Source: Prevotella sp. UBA2739
Lineage (GTDB): Bacteria; Bacteroidota; Bacteroidia; Bacteroidales; Bacteroidaceae
Length of the DNA: 55,446 nt
Direction: 5' to 3'
Assembly: GCA_002353525.1 (NCBI GenBank)
Contig: DEJV01000036.1
Span: 1-55,446, forward strand
Below the pieces are notes generated by a model. The model did no database searches. It was not told the DNA's origin and worked only from the letters and a program-made list of their open reading frames with translations. Positions within the stretch are counted from its first letter, which is position 1. Each line of letters opens with the position of its first letter. The position numbers and the translations under genes are program-made. Shown here in pieces: positions 17,184 through 25,160 of this stretch.

Positions 17184-18938
17184 ATGAAGTCGCAACCCCA
17201 ATGGCTGTTTTGGCAACTGACATTCGTCTTACTGACAATGCTAGTTAGCGGCTGTAATGACCGAAAGGAATACCAAGTTTCTTTCGAAAAAGCCAAAAGC
17301 ATGATAGATCATGCGCCCGACTCTTCGTTGTCCATTATCGACGCTTTGTTGCAGCATGAGAATGAACTATCTACCAAACTACTTATGCGCTGTCGTCTCT
17401 ATCAGCTTTCTGCTGAAAACCAACTTGACTCGGTTTTCCGCTCCACTGACAGGGCAGAGCAACTGGTCAAGTACTTCGACCGAAGAGGCAATGCCAACGA
17501 GCGGATGCTGGCCTACTATCTGCTCGCACGTGCCTACACAGATATGGGCGAAGCACCTGCCGCTATTGAGCATTTTAAGATAGCTTCTGAGTGTGCCGAT
17601 ACCACAAGCAGCGATTGTGACTACAGGCAACTTAGCAGGGTATATAGTCAGATGTCGTTAGTCTTTCATTATCAGCGGATGCTTCAAGAAGAGTTGAACA
17701 GCATCGATCAAGGTGTGAATTATGCGCTACAAGGCAAAGACACATTGGCAGCAATCGCTCTCATCTCCTCGAAATCAAGTGCATATAATTGGATGGGAAA
17801 GAAAGACTCTGTATTATATTACAATGATTTGGCTTATTCGTTGTACAAGAAACATGGCTTCCCTGATTTTGCCGCTCAATCACTATCTACCAGTATAGAC
17901 ATCTTGGCTGAACGGGGAGAAACAGATAAGGCACGAGAGTATCTGAACATTTACGAATCGCAATCGGGGTTCTTTGATGCAAGTGGCAATATAGAGAGGG
18001 GCCGCGAGGTGTACTACTATAGGAAGGGATTGTTCTATCTTGCCGCTCATCAGCCCGACTCTGCTATAGCAATCTTCAGAAAAGAATTACAATTGAAGGA
18101 TGACTATAATCAGGAAGGAGCCACGCGAGGGTTGTCATTGGCCTATAGGATGAAACACCAGCCCGATTCCTCTGCCAAATATGCCATACTCAGTTATGAG
18201 TACAACGACTCGTCATCTCTTCAGACTGCTGCCGATGCCGTTGCCGCCACGCAGGCCATGTTCGACTATAACCGTCATTTGCAGAAAGCACAGCAAGAGG
18301 AAAAACGGGCAGACAGAGTATCCAGTATTCTCCGGAATGTAATCCTCATTTCTCTTGTTATTGCCATCTTCGTATTTTCTTATCTCAAGAAAATAAGAAA
18401 GGAGAAACGGGCGAGTCTTGAGATGTATGAGAAAAACAAGTTGCGTTTGGTAAAACTGGAAAAAGAAATAGAGATACTAAACAGTTCTGGTGAAAAGTAC
18501 CATGACTTGATAAAAGATAAAGAGCAAGAAATCACAAGGTTGAAAGCTGAAATCTGCAATTATAATCCCAAGGTCAATTCAAATCTCTTGAAGGCAGAAA
18601 ACAGGCTCGTTCATGATGAAAGATATTTGTCATTGGAAGCGGTGCGGACAAAGGGGGTTGCGATAGACCAACACCAGTGGCGGGAACTTGACAATATGAT
18701 TGCTGAGATTCTGCCCGATTTTGATAGTTTTCTCAAGACTTGCATCCGTCAACGTAGCGATACGGATTATAAGACCTGCGTCCTCATTCGCCTGCATGTA
18801 AAGCCTAATGTGATCAGCGGTGTCCTGGGTCTCTCGCCTTCAGCAATCTCGAAAGCCCGCTCTACCATGCTTCATGACATCTTTGAGATAACGGGAAAGC
18901 CATCCGAATTTGACCGTCGAATTCTAGCAATGGTATAG
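17184..18938 (+). CDS. TPR - membrane - HTH regulator of Bacteroidota type
   Basis: A signal-transducing protein of about 584 residues. It begins with a lipoprotein-like leader, MKSQPQWLFWQLTFVLL, and a lipobox LVSGC. About 340 residues of helical TPR-like repeats follow, exposed to the periplasm. A single membrane segment (NVILISLVIAIFVFSYL, about 386-402) precedes a cytosolic coiled coil. The C-terminal HTH has DYKTCVLIRLHVKP and VISGVLGLSPSAISKARS. Family members act as one-component transcription regulators without a kinase. Earlier in-frame starts (TTG 17115, ATG 17127 and 17142) are possible, but 17184 gives the best signal sequence. A -7 box TATCTTTG lies upstream at about 16996. It is placed to control the DUF3244/YD genes directly downstream. 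Confidence 0.82.
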   Translation: MKSQPQWLFWQLTFVLLTMLVSGCNDRKEYQVSFEKAKSMIDHAPDSSLSIIDALLQHENELSTKLLMRCRLYQLSAENQLDSVFRSTDRAEQLVKYFDRRGNANERMLAYYLLARAYTDMGEAPAAIEHFKIASECADTTSSDCDYRQLSRVYSQMSLVFHYQRMLQEELNSIDQGVNYALQGKDTLAAIALISSKSSAYNWMGKKDSVLYYNDLAYSLYKKHGFPDFAAQSLSTSIDILAERGETDKAREYLNIYESQSGFFDASGNIERGREVYYYRKGLFYLAAHQPDSAIAIFRKELQLKDDYNQEGATRGLSLAYRMKHQPDSSAKYAILSYEYNDSSSLQTAADAVAATQAMFDYNRHLQKAQQEEKRADRVSSILRNVILISLVIAIFVFSYLKKIRKEKRASLEMYEKNKLRLVKLEKEIEILNSSGEKYHDLIKDKEQEITRLKAEICNYNPKVNSNLLKAENRLVHDERYLSLEAVRTKGVAIDQHQWRELDNMIAEILPDFDSFLKTCIRQRSDTDYKTCVLIRLHVKPNVISGVLGLSPSAISKARSTMLHDIFEITGKPSEFDRRILAMV

Positions 18939-19057
18939 AAGACAATATTAGTTGAGAATGTAATGCTGTTTATAAATAGTTGATAGACAAATAATTGTGT
19001 TTTGGTAAAATTTAGGTAAAATCATATTTTGTTTTTCCTTTTCGTAGGGTTCTCCTT

Positions 19058-19101
19058 ATTTGTACTTTTGTGGTCAAATTTATAACCTTAAAAGTACAAA
19101 T
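19058..19101 (+). promoter_or_regulatory. promoter with flanking inverted repeat before the DUF3244 gene
   Basis: A -7 box TACTTTTG (19063-19070) has no good -33 partner, which suits an activator-dependent promoter. It is embedded in the left arm of a perfect 12-bp inverted repeat, ATTTGTACTTTT (19058-19069) with AAAAGTACAAAT (19090-19101). The right arm ends 5 bp before the ATG at 19107. Confidence 0.5.
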
Positions 19102-19106
19102 AGATA

Positions 19107-19484
19107 ATGAGAAAGTTATTCTTTATGCTCTTATTGAGCGCAATGTTGTTCCCAGCCACAGCCAATGCTTATGATAACAACGATGGCTATGATGAAGAGG
19201 AAATCGAATGGTCTGTAGAACTGGTACCAGATGAGCCGATTCGGCCTAGTAGACCCAAAGCCCCAGTAAGCTTTCCTAAAGTCTGCAAAGCTGGCTCGGT
19301 CTTGATATTCCAAAACGCTCATCCTGCCTACACATTATATATTATTAAAGAAGGTTTTGTGGAGTATTGTACCATAGTTTCTCCGACAACAACTACAGTT
19401 CAACTCCCTGAAACGCTCTCTGGTAGTTGCGTCGTCCAGTTAGTGATGGGTAATTACTTATTCACAGGAACAATCATTCTTTAA
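19107..19484 (+). CDS. DUF3244-like secreted protein
   Basis: A 125-residue exported protein with the signal peptide MRKLFFMLLLSAMLFPATANA. The mature part follows the DUF3244 beta-sandwich pattern: RPSRPKAPVSFP, LIFQNAHPAYTLYII, VQLPETLSGSCVVQL and MGNYLFTGTIIL. The molecular function of this family is unknown. It is the first gene downstream of the TPR regulator and precedes a short YD-repeat protein by 18 bp, an arrangement I associate with Rhs-type loci in Bacteroides and Prevotella. Confidence 0.72.
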   Translation: MRKLFFMLLLSAMLFPATANAYDNNDGYDEEEIEWSVELVPDEPIRPSRPKAPVSFPKVCKAGSVLIFQNAHPAYTLYIIKEGFVEYCTIVSPTTTTVQLPETLSGSCVVQLVMGNYLFTGTIIL

Positions 19485-19502
19485 TCATTATAACCTTATA
19501 GA

Positions 19503-19721
19503 ATGAACAGGCAAATTCTATTAAGCCTGCTATTTGTCGTACCCTCACTCTGTCTCGCTCAGAGCAGAGTGGGGTACGCTTATGATGCAGCAGGTAATCG
19601 CATCAGCCGTACCATCGTAATGAACATGTTGGCCGCTAAGAAACAGCCACAAAGCATACAGAAGGCCAGAGTCTATAACGACATGCTTGCCAAGAATGAA
19701 CACAGAGTCCCCTGCTCTTGA
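19503..19721 (+). CDS. truncated YD-repeat (Rhs-type) leader protein
   Basis: A 72-residue exported peptide: signal MNRQILLSLLFVVPSLCLAQ, then RVGYAYDAAGNRISR, which is an Rhs/YD-repeat motif, then a short basic tail. Homologues known to me are longer and continue into a C-terminal sorting domain; this one stops early at 19721 inside a sequence, GAACACAGAGTCCCCTG, that also marks the start of the 105-bp repeats. It is therefore probably broken. A 5'-truncated second copy lies at 21556-21720. Confidence 0.6.
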   Translation: MNRQILLSLLFVVPSLCLAQSRVGYAYDAAGNRISRTIVMNMLAAKKQPQSIQKARVYNDMLAKNEHRVPCS

Positions 19722-19814
19722 CACATGGTGCAGATATGGTGCATTATTTAATTTGGAACAAAGTAAAAGTCTAAAACAAGTTTTATACATTAATTTATTT
19801 TAAACTAATTAAAA

Positions 19815-20807
19815 ATGAAAAAGTATATTTTAGCTGCAATTCTACCATGTTTATTTGAGGCTTGCAGCAATGATGTCATTATTGGAGATAGTGATGAACT
19901 CATTAATAAGAGCGAATTATCACTCGATACAAATGACAGTATTTTAAGTTTTGCTAGCAAAGCAGACTTTGATCAAGTTGTAAGTGCATTAAAAAAGATG
20001 GATTGCAACACACAGCAAGAGTGGCTGAATGAGAATTATGGTAATTTCCACTCTCTGTCCGATGAATTTGAAGAGGCATTACTGGAGGCAGAAAAACTCG
20101 ACGAGTCAGAGGAGGCATTTAAAACGTATTATAGTAAATATGGAGAAACTTTGTTTTTCCCTTTTTTCCGTGATGACGTAGGCCCTTATTTGCCTGTAAT
20201 TGATAAATATGTGGCAAAACTTTTAAATAAAAAGGGAAAAGTTCTAATTTCAGGAGTGGAGGTAGATTTAAAAGACATTCATAACTACTCTCAACTGCAG
20301 GAACTTCATCGGGCTATGTATTCTTTAAACGAAACTCAGAATAAAGTAGGAAGGAAAAGGGTTGCAGGAACCCCAGCAGGTGATGAGTATGATTCTGAAT
20401 GGTATCACGAGAATGGCAAAAAGATTCGGTTGAAATGTCAAAGAAGATATACAGGGGAATATGAAGATGGGCAACTTGGAAAATACCATCAATATGGTTT
20501 ACATATAGAAATTTCTTTTAGGAAAAAGACATGGTTGGGTTGGACAAATTATGTTAGTTTTGTAGGAATAGATGCTCGTTTTAATCTTGCAGATGGGCAA
20601 CTTGTTACGCTTTTAGATTCTCATACAAACGATTCATCTCATGATTATTATATTGACCTACCCAAGGTATACAAAAGGCCTTTCTCAATGACTGATAACT
20701 ATTCATATATAGCTCCAGGAATCGATGCAGATGTTAAGTTGGATTATCGCGGGATAGGACATACTTTGCAATATAATTTTACTCTGGATCCTTTTTATGA
20801 AGAATAA
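19815..20807 (+). CDS. lipoprotein, possibly DUF4848-like
   Basis: A 330-residue protein with a short signal and a lipobox-like LFEAC at residues 13-17. The N-terminal half is acidic and helical (FASKADFDQVVSALKKM, ETLFFPFFRDDVGPYLP); the C-terminal half is rich in aromatic and beta-forming residues. The pattern resembles a Bacteroides lipoprotein family that I recall as DUF4848, but this is uncertain. The gene is clearly AT-richer than the flanking housekeeping genes, which suggests acquisition. A terminator-like hairpin follows. Confidence 0.6.
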   Translation: MKKYILAAILPCLFEACSNDVIIGDSDELINKSELSLDTNDSILSFASKADFDQVVSALKKMDCNTQQEWLNENYGNFHSLSDEFEEALLEAEKLDESEEAFKTYYSKYGETLFFPFFRDDVGPYLPVIDKYVAKLLNKKGKVLISGVEVDLKDIHNYSQLQELHRAMYSLNETQNKVGRKRVAGTPAGDEYDSEWYHENGKKIRLKCQRRYTGEYEDGQLGKYHQYGLHIEISFRKKTWLGWTNYVSFVGIDARFNLADGQLVTLLDSHTNDSSHDYYIDLPKVYKRPFSMTDNYSYIAPGIDADVKLDYRGIGHTLQYNFTLDPFYEE

Positions 20808-20819
20808 CGATTAAAGATT

Positions 20820-20848
20820 CTCCATAGGTTATTTCTAAGCCTATGGAG
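20820..20848 (+). terminator. hairpin after the 330-residue lipoprotein gene
   Basis: CTCCATAGG pairs perfectly with CCTATGGAG across an 11-nt loop, and an AT-rich stretch (TATTTTATATTATAA) follows. Confidence 0.65.
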
Positions 20849-20874
20849 TATTTTATATTATAATGAAATATTCG

Positions 20875-21558
20875 ATGAAAAAAACAGAATTACTTTTTCT
20901 TTTAGCGTTGATGTCAGTTTTTGTATGCTCATGTTCTGAATCTGAGGAGGAACAGAGCGAGTTTGCAAACTGGAAAGAGAACAATGAGGAATACTTTCAT
21001 GCTATTTATGAGAAAGCAACGGCTGCACAGAAAGCTGCTGACGGGCAATGGAAGACACTCTTAAAGTGGTCGCTTGACAATTCTTCTCTACCGGAAGATT
21101 ATGTCGTAGTGAAAGTGATAAGCGAAAGTGGACAAACTGTAAGTCCTCTCTATACTGATTCAGTTTGTTTGCATGTGAAAGGCTCTTTGATGCCAACAGC
21201 GTATCATGCAAATGGGTATGTGTTTCTGAATACCTATTTTGGAGGAAAGGAAGAGCAAGAGGTCGGAACCCCATTATTTATGCAGGCTATGGGAGATGTG
21301 AGAGGCTGGATTCCTTTAACATCCGTTAGTGCAAGAACCGATTCATATCCCCTTGTGGTTGATGGACTTGCCACGGCATTGCAACACATGCATGTGGGTG
21401 ACCGATGGCTCATTTACATTCCTTATCAGCTGGGTTTCGGATTGCGCAATGTGCCTGAATGGGGTGTACCTGCTTATAGTACACTGGTCTTAGATGTTAC
21501 GTTGTTGAGAATTATTAAACCAGCTGCCCCTCATAGGCTCGTAAAGAAATCTATATAA
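20875..21558 (+). CDS. FKBP-type peptidyl-prolyl isomerase lipoprotein
   Basis: A lipoprotein of 227 residues (start ATG 20875; 20863 is also possible) with signal MKKTELLFLLALMSVFVCSC. A helical region is followed by an FKBP-fold domain with VVKVISESG, VCLHVKGSL, DGLATALQHMHVGDRWLIYIPYQLGFG and a C-terminal LVLDVTLLRI. FKBP members catalyse prolyl cis-trans isomerisation and chaperone exported proteins. The stop codon TAA is the first triplet of a duplicated fragment of the YD-leader gene, so the natural C-terminus may have been cut by that recombination event. Confidence 0.8.
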   Translation: MKKTELLFLLALMSVFVCSCSESEEEQSEFANWKENNEEYFHAIYEKATAAQKAADGQWKTLLKWSLDNSSLPEDYVVVKVISESGQTVSPLYTDSVCLHVKGSLMPTAYHANGYVFLNTYFGGKEEQEVGTPLFMQAMGDVRGWIPLTSVSARTDSYPLVVDGLATALQHMHVGDRWLIYIPYQLGFGLRNVPEWGVPAYSTLVLDVTLLRIIKPAAPHRLVKKSI

Positions 21559-21720
21559 GCCTGCTATTTGTTGTACCCTCACTCTGTCTCGCTCAGAGCA
21601 GAGTGGGGTACGCTTTTGATGCAGTTGGTAACCGTGTGAACACACATTCTCCTGTTCGCGAGTTCCATTTTAAATGGAAAATATTTTGCAGGAATGAAAT
21701 AAAAATGTATCTTTGCGATG
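21556..21720 (+). pseudogene. 5'-truncated copy of the YD-repeat leader gene
   Basis: The sequence from 21556 matches 19521 onward, with only scattered changes for about 75 bp. In frame it encodes SLLFVVPSLCLAQS, then RVGYAFDAVGNRVNTHSP, but lacks a start codon and signal N-terminus. It runs on into the 105-bp repeat, reading PVREFHFKWKIFCRNEIK before a stop near 21725. This is a recombination remnant, not a gene. Confidence 0.75.
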
Positions 21721-21740
21721 TATAACGGAAAACCGCACAT
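21636..21740 (+). repeat. 105-bp direct repeat, copy A, with promoter
   Basis: Starts GTGAACACA and ends CCGCACAT. It contains the palindrome TTCCATTTTAAATGGAA (21663-21679) and a full promoter: TTTG (21685-21688), 19 bp, TATCTTTG (21708-21715). Copy B at 22381-22485 has the same length. Between them lies one clear gene (21977-22366). The 418-bp gap 21559-21976 otherwise holds only a weak 77-codon reading frame. Confidence 0.85.
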
Positions 21741-21976
21741 GATGCTATGGCAGACCAATCTAGATACATAAATATAATATCGTCTGAGGCATGCGGCGGT
21801 GTTAGAACGATGGCGTTTCCGTTCGGCAAGAGCGGAATGGCCAACCCTCTCGACATTCTTGTGCTCCGAAAGGAGCGGCAGAATGAACTATTTGGAAGGA
21901 AAATCAAAACCTATCCCTTTGATTTACGTCTTAAAACGGAACCGTCCCCAATTTCTTTAATTTCTAGATACCTGTT

Positions 21977-22366
21977 ATGAGAATTAATAGCATAGAGGAT
22001 GCTCTTAAAATATTTAGAGAAAGTGCTATTCAGCATGGCCTTTCTCATAAAACTCACAATTATAAGTTAGGTAACAAGCATCATGATAGGGTATGTGAGT
22101 GCATTTATTATCTATATAATCATAATGAGTTGCACCTTTTAAAAAGCTTTCTGTCAGATGAGGATGACGGTGTTAGATTGTGGGCTTCTTTCGCTTTGTT
22201 GCCTACTTATACCAAAGAATCTGAAAAAGTTATGAAAACCCTTATTAAAACATCGTCATATCTCAGTTTTGAAGTGAAAGTCACACTTGAAGAATGGCGA
22301 AAGGGCAGATTGAAATTTCCGTGGGAGTGGATTCCTCTTAAGAATAAAAGAGAGGACTCTAAATGA
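21977..22366 (+). CDS. HEAT-repeat-like small protein, possible immunity protein
   Basis: A 129-residue cytosolic, helical protein without signal peptide. Segments such as HHDRVCECIYYLYNHNELHL, SFLSDEDDGVRLWASFALLP and SEKVMKTLIKTSS suggest two or three HEAT-like helical pairs. Compact HEAT-like proteins are common among immunity proteins of polymorphic toxins. It is enclosed by two 105-bp direct repeats that carry promoters facing it and the next gene, which fits a mobile or exchangeable cassette. No toxin partner remains beside it. The immunity role is inference. Confidence 0.6.
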   Translation: MRINSIEDALKIFRESAIQHGLSHKTHNYKLGNKHHDRVCECIYYLYNHNELHLLKSFLSDEDDGVRLWASFALLPTYTKESEKVMKTLIKTSSYLSFEVKVTLEEWRKGRLKFPWEWIPLKNKREDSK

Positions 22367-22380
22367 TTCATTTTATTCAT

Positions 22381-22485
22381 GTGAACACAGAGACCCCTGT
22401 TCGCGAGTTCCATTTTATATGGAAAATATTTTGCAGAAACGAAATAAAAATGTATCATTGCAATATGTTACGGAAAACCGCACAT
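22381..22485 (+). repeat. 105-bp direct repeat, copy B, with promoter
   Basis: Same boundaries as copy A. The palindrome is TTCCATTTTATATGGAA (22408-22424). The promoter is TTTG (22430-22433), 19 bp, TATCATTG (22453-22460), one base off the -7 consensus. It points to the lipoprotein gene at 22565. Confidence 0.85.
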
Positions 22486-22564
22486 TTCGGTTCCAAAATA
22501 GTATTGCACAATATACAAGTAGGAATAACGTTTTTCAATAAAATCATAAAATTATTATATGCAT

Positions 22565-22999
22565 ATGAAACTCATCAATCTATTGGTTCTCTTGACCTTA
22601 GGGTTGTGTTGTGTAAGTCAATGTTCTTGTACGCAACGAAAAGTTGAACGTAGTTCACTTGCTATTAATACTTTCGATAGTATACCTGATGAAATAGACG
22701 GAGGAATGTGTGCTTTCTATAAGTCATTAAAAGATAAGGAAAAAAGTAAGTATCTTTTGATAAACGACATGGGTGAATATGCTTTCATCTGTATTGATGG
22801 GACGGTTCAAAAGATGTATTTAGAATCTTATAGCGAAAATGAATATAGATATAAAAACGAGTTATATTCGATGACTGTAACTATCGAATCAGAGATAAAA
22901 GGTACTGCAGAGAATTCCTTTTTTAAGGGGCATATATGGGTACAAGACACTTCGGAACATAATACTAGTACCAGTTTTATTAGCTTATGTTCCATTTAA
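22565..22999 (+). CDS. small lipoprotein of the cassette region
   Basis: A 144-residue exported protein, MKLINLLVLLTLGLCCVSQC, with a lipobox-like run of cysteines near residues 16-22. The mature part reads SIPDEIDGGMCAFYKSL and IKGTAENSFFKGHIWVQD and is beta-rich. No family recognised. An ATG two codons upstream (22559) is also possible. It lies about 100 bp after the promoter in 105-bp repeat copy B and is AT-rich, like its neighbours in this island. Confidence 0.55.
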   Translation: MKLINLLVLLTLGLCCVSQCSCTQRKVERSSLAINTFDSIPDEIDGGMCAFYKSLKDKEKSKYLLINDMGEYAFICIDGTVQKMYLESYSENEYRYKNELYSMTVTIESEIKGTAENSFFKGHIWVQDTSEHNTSTSFISLCSI

Positions 23000-23210
23000 G
23001 ATTTGCGCCTACCCACATGCTGTAGGGCGTTAAAAGCATTCTAAGACCGGGCGGTGAAGGCCTATTTTAGGAAATACATTTTTTCTTTGTTTAAAGTACA
23101 ACAATAGCTTGTATTTACCTGTCTGTGCGACAAATTCAGAGGCTTATCTCAATTTTGTCGTACTGATGGGCAACTGTCGTAACATGTCTGAGCAAAAAGG
23201 GGCCTTTTGC

Positions 23211-23241
23211 TTTGAATGGAAAGAAAGGGACCGTAACTTTG
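23211..23241 (+). promoter_or_regulatory. consensus promoter before the C10-peptidase remnant
   Basis: TTTG (23211-23214), 19 bp, TAACTTTG (23234-23241) is an exact match to the Bacteroidota consensus. The start codon at 23285 follows about 40 nt later. Nothing else is apparent in the gap 23000-23210. Confidence 0.75.
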
Positions 23242-23284
23242 CCGATGATAAAAGAAAAAAGTAATAATAAAACAACAAACAACA

Positions 23285-23560
23285 ATGAAAAAAGTAGTAC
23301 TTCTCGTATTAGCAACTTTCCTCTTTGGCATGACCATTAGTGCTGAACCTATCTCTAAGGGTGAGGCCCGTAGGATTGCAGAAAAGTGGATGAGTAAAAA
23401 ATGTTCAGCAACCAGAGCAAAAGCTTTCCCTGCTCAAGCAATGAAGACGGACGTGGTGTTTAATGCCACGAACAGTAATCAGAAGAATGCCACAAAAGCC
23501 CACCACACCTGGCATCTACATCAGAAATGGCAAGAAAGTCATCGTGAAGTGAGACGATAG
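23285..23560 (+). pseudogene. gutted C10 (streptopain-like) peptidase gene
   Basis: The 91-residue reading frame starts with a signal peptide (MKKVVLLVLATFLFGMTISA). It continues with the beginning of a Spi/C10 propeptide, EPISKGEARRIAEKWMSKK. The catalytic domain is absent. Shifted by one frame at the 3' end, the DNA encodes TPGIYIRNGKKVIVK and a stop at 23550-23552, the C-terminal tail typical of Prevotella secreted proteins. The gene therefore kept both ends and lost its middle by deletion, with a frameshift at the join. Its promoter and terminator are intact. Confidence 0.65.
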
Positions 23561-23575
23561 CTTCCCCCAAAAAAG

Positions 23576-23609
23576 AAAGGCAACCTTCCAGAGCAGGAAG
23601 GTTGCCTTT
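23576..23609. terminator. bidirectional terminator between the C10 remnant and enolase
   Basis: A perfect 14-bp stem, AAAGGCAACCTTCC with GGAAGGTTGCCTTT, has a 6-nt loop and T-runs on both strands. Confidence 0.9.
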
Positions 23610-23633
23610 TCTTATGTTGTTAACACGAGATGC

Positions 23634-24944
23634 TTATTTCAGCTTCTTGTAAGCGTAGCGGCTGGTAGCACCAAGCTCTTCCTCGATGCGGATGAGCTGG
23701 TTGTACTTAGCCATACGGTCGGTGCGGCTGAGCGAACCAGTCTTGATCTGACCACTGTTGGTAGCTACGGCGATGTCGGCGATGGTAGCATCCTCTGTCT
23801 CACCCGAACGGTGCGAGGTAACGGTGGTGTAGCCGTGACGGTGAGCCATCTCGATGGCCTCGAGAGTCTCGGTGAGCGAACCAATCTGGTTCACCTTGAT
23901 GAGGATAGAGTTGGCAGCGCCCATCTCGATACCCTTCTGCAGGAACTTGGTGTTGGTCACGAAGAGGTCGTCACCTACCAACTGGCACTTCTTGCCTACC
24001 TTCTCGGTCAGCTTCACCCAGTTCTCCCAGTCGTTCTCGTCGAGACCGTCCTCGATAGAGTCGATAGGATAAGTGTCGATGAGGTGCTCGAGGAAGGCAA
24101 TCTGCTCGTCGGCAGAGAGGCACTTTCCGTTAGGATCCTTCTGCTTGCCGTTCTTCAGCTGCTTGTAGTTGTAGAACCAGTTACCTTTCTCGTCCTGTAC
24201 GGCGAACTCAGAAGCAGCGCAGTCCATAGCAATCTTCACGTCCTTGCCCGGCTCGTAACCGGCAGCCTTGATAGCGTCGCAGATAATCTGCAGAGCGTCC
24301 TCGATGCCATCAAGTGCGGGAGCGAAACCACCCTCGTCACCTACAGCGGTAGAGAGGCCACGGGCCTTGAGCAGCTTGGCCAGGTTGTGGAACACCTCAG
24401 CACCTACGCGCACAGCCTCGCGGATAGAAGGAGCAGATACCGGACGGATCATGAACTCCTGGAAAGCGATGGGAGCGTCAGAGTGAGAACCACCATTGAT
24501 GATGTTCATCATAGGAACAGGCATGGTGTAGGTGTTGCAACCACCGATATAGCGATAGAGAGGCAGACCCAGAGCGTTGGCAGCAGCCTTGGCAGCAGCC
24601 AGAGAAACGCCGAGGATAGCATTGGCACCGAGCTTGCTCTTGGTGGGAGTGCCGTCGAGAGCCAGCATCTTATAGTCGAGTGCACGCTGGTCGAGCACGC
24701 AGTCACCTACCAATGCGGGAGCAATGATGGTGTTCACGTTCTCAACAGCCTTCAAAGTACCTTTACCGAGATAACGGCCTTTGTCGCCGTCGCGAAGCTC
24801 CAGGGCCTCGTTCTCACCGGTAGAAGCTCCTGATGGAACGGCAGCGCGGCCCATCACACCATTTTCCAATACTACGTCAACCTCGACGGTAGGATTACCT
24901 CTTGAGTCGAGAATCTCTCTTGCGTGAATTTTTTCAATCTTCAT
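23634..24944 (-). CDS. eno: enolase
   Basis: Interconverts 2-phosphoglycerate and phosphoenolpyruvate in glycolysis. The 436 residues show SGASTGENEALELRDGDK, the catalytic loop VGDEGGFAP, the metal-binding GDDLFVTN, the signature LIKVNQIGSLTETL with the catalytic lysine, and SHRSGETED. Start at 24944 gives MKIEKIHAREILDSRGNPT, the expected N-terminus. A -7 box TAATTTTG lies at 24992-24999 on the minus strand. Confidence 0.98.
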   Translation of the reverse strand: MKIEKIHAREILDSRGNPTVEVDVVLENGVMGRAAVPSGASTGENEALELRDGDKGRYLGKGTLKAVENVNTIIAPALVGDCVLDQRALDYKMLALDGTPTKSKLGANAILGVSLAAAKAAANALGLPLYRYIGGCNTYTMPVPMMNIINGGSHSDAPIAFQEFMIRPVSAPSIREAVRVGAEVFHNLAKLLKARGLSTAVGDEGGFAPALDGIEDALQIICDAIKAAGYEPGKDVKIAMDCAASEFAVQDEKGNWFYNYKQLKNGKQKDPNGKCLSADEQIAFLEHLIDTYPIDSIEDGLDENDWENWVKLTEKVGKKCQLVGDDLFVTNTKFLQKGIEMGAANSILIKVNQIGSLTETLEAIEMAHRHGYTTVTSHRSGETEDATIADIAVATNSGQIKTGSLSRTDRMAKYNQLIRIEEELGATSRYAYKKLK

Positions 24945-25160
24945 AACTTAAAAAATATTTTAGTAAATTGATATATACCGTTTTGCGACTGCAAAATTAC
25001 TGCCAATTATCGGAAAACACGAATAATTAGTGATAATTATCATGCTGATTTTTAAAAAATTAAGATTTTTGCAAGTTGACGGGCCTGTTGGGCGCCTAAA
25101 TGTCATTCTTGCTTTGCAAATTGCTATTCGCTACGGGCGCTTGCAGCTGGTGGGAAAAGA

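Noticed and set aside
21747..21980. A 77-codon frame between the 105-bp repeat and the HEAT-like gene
   Set aside because: Starts right after the repeat, has no family pattern and no secretion signal; could be a remnant, but I cannot support it as a gene.
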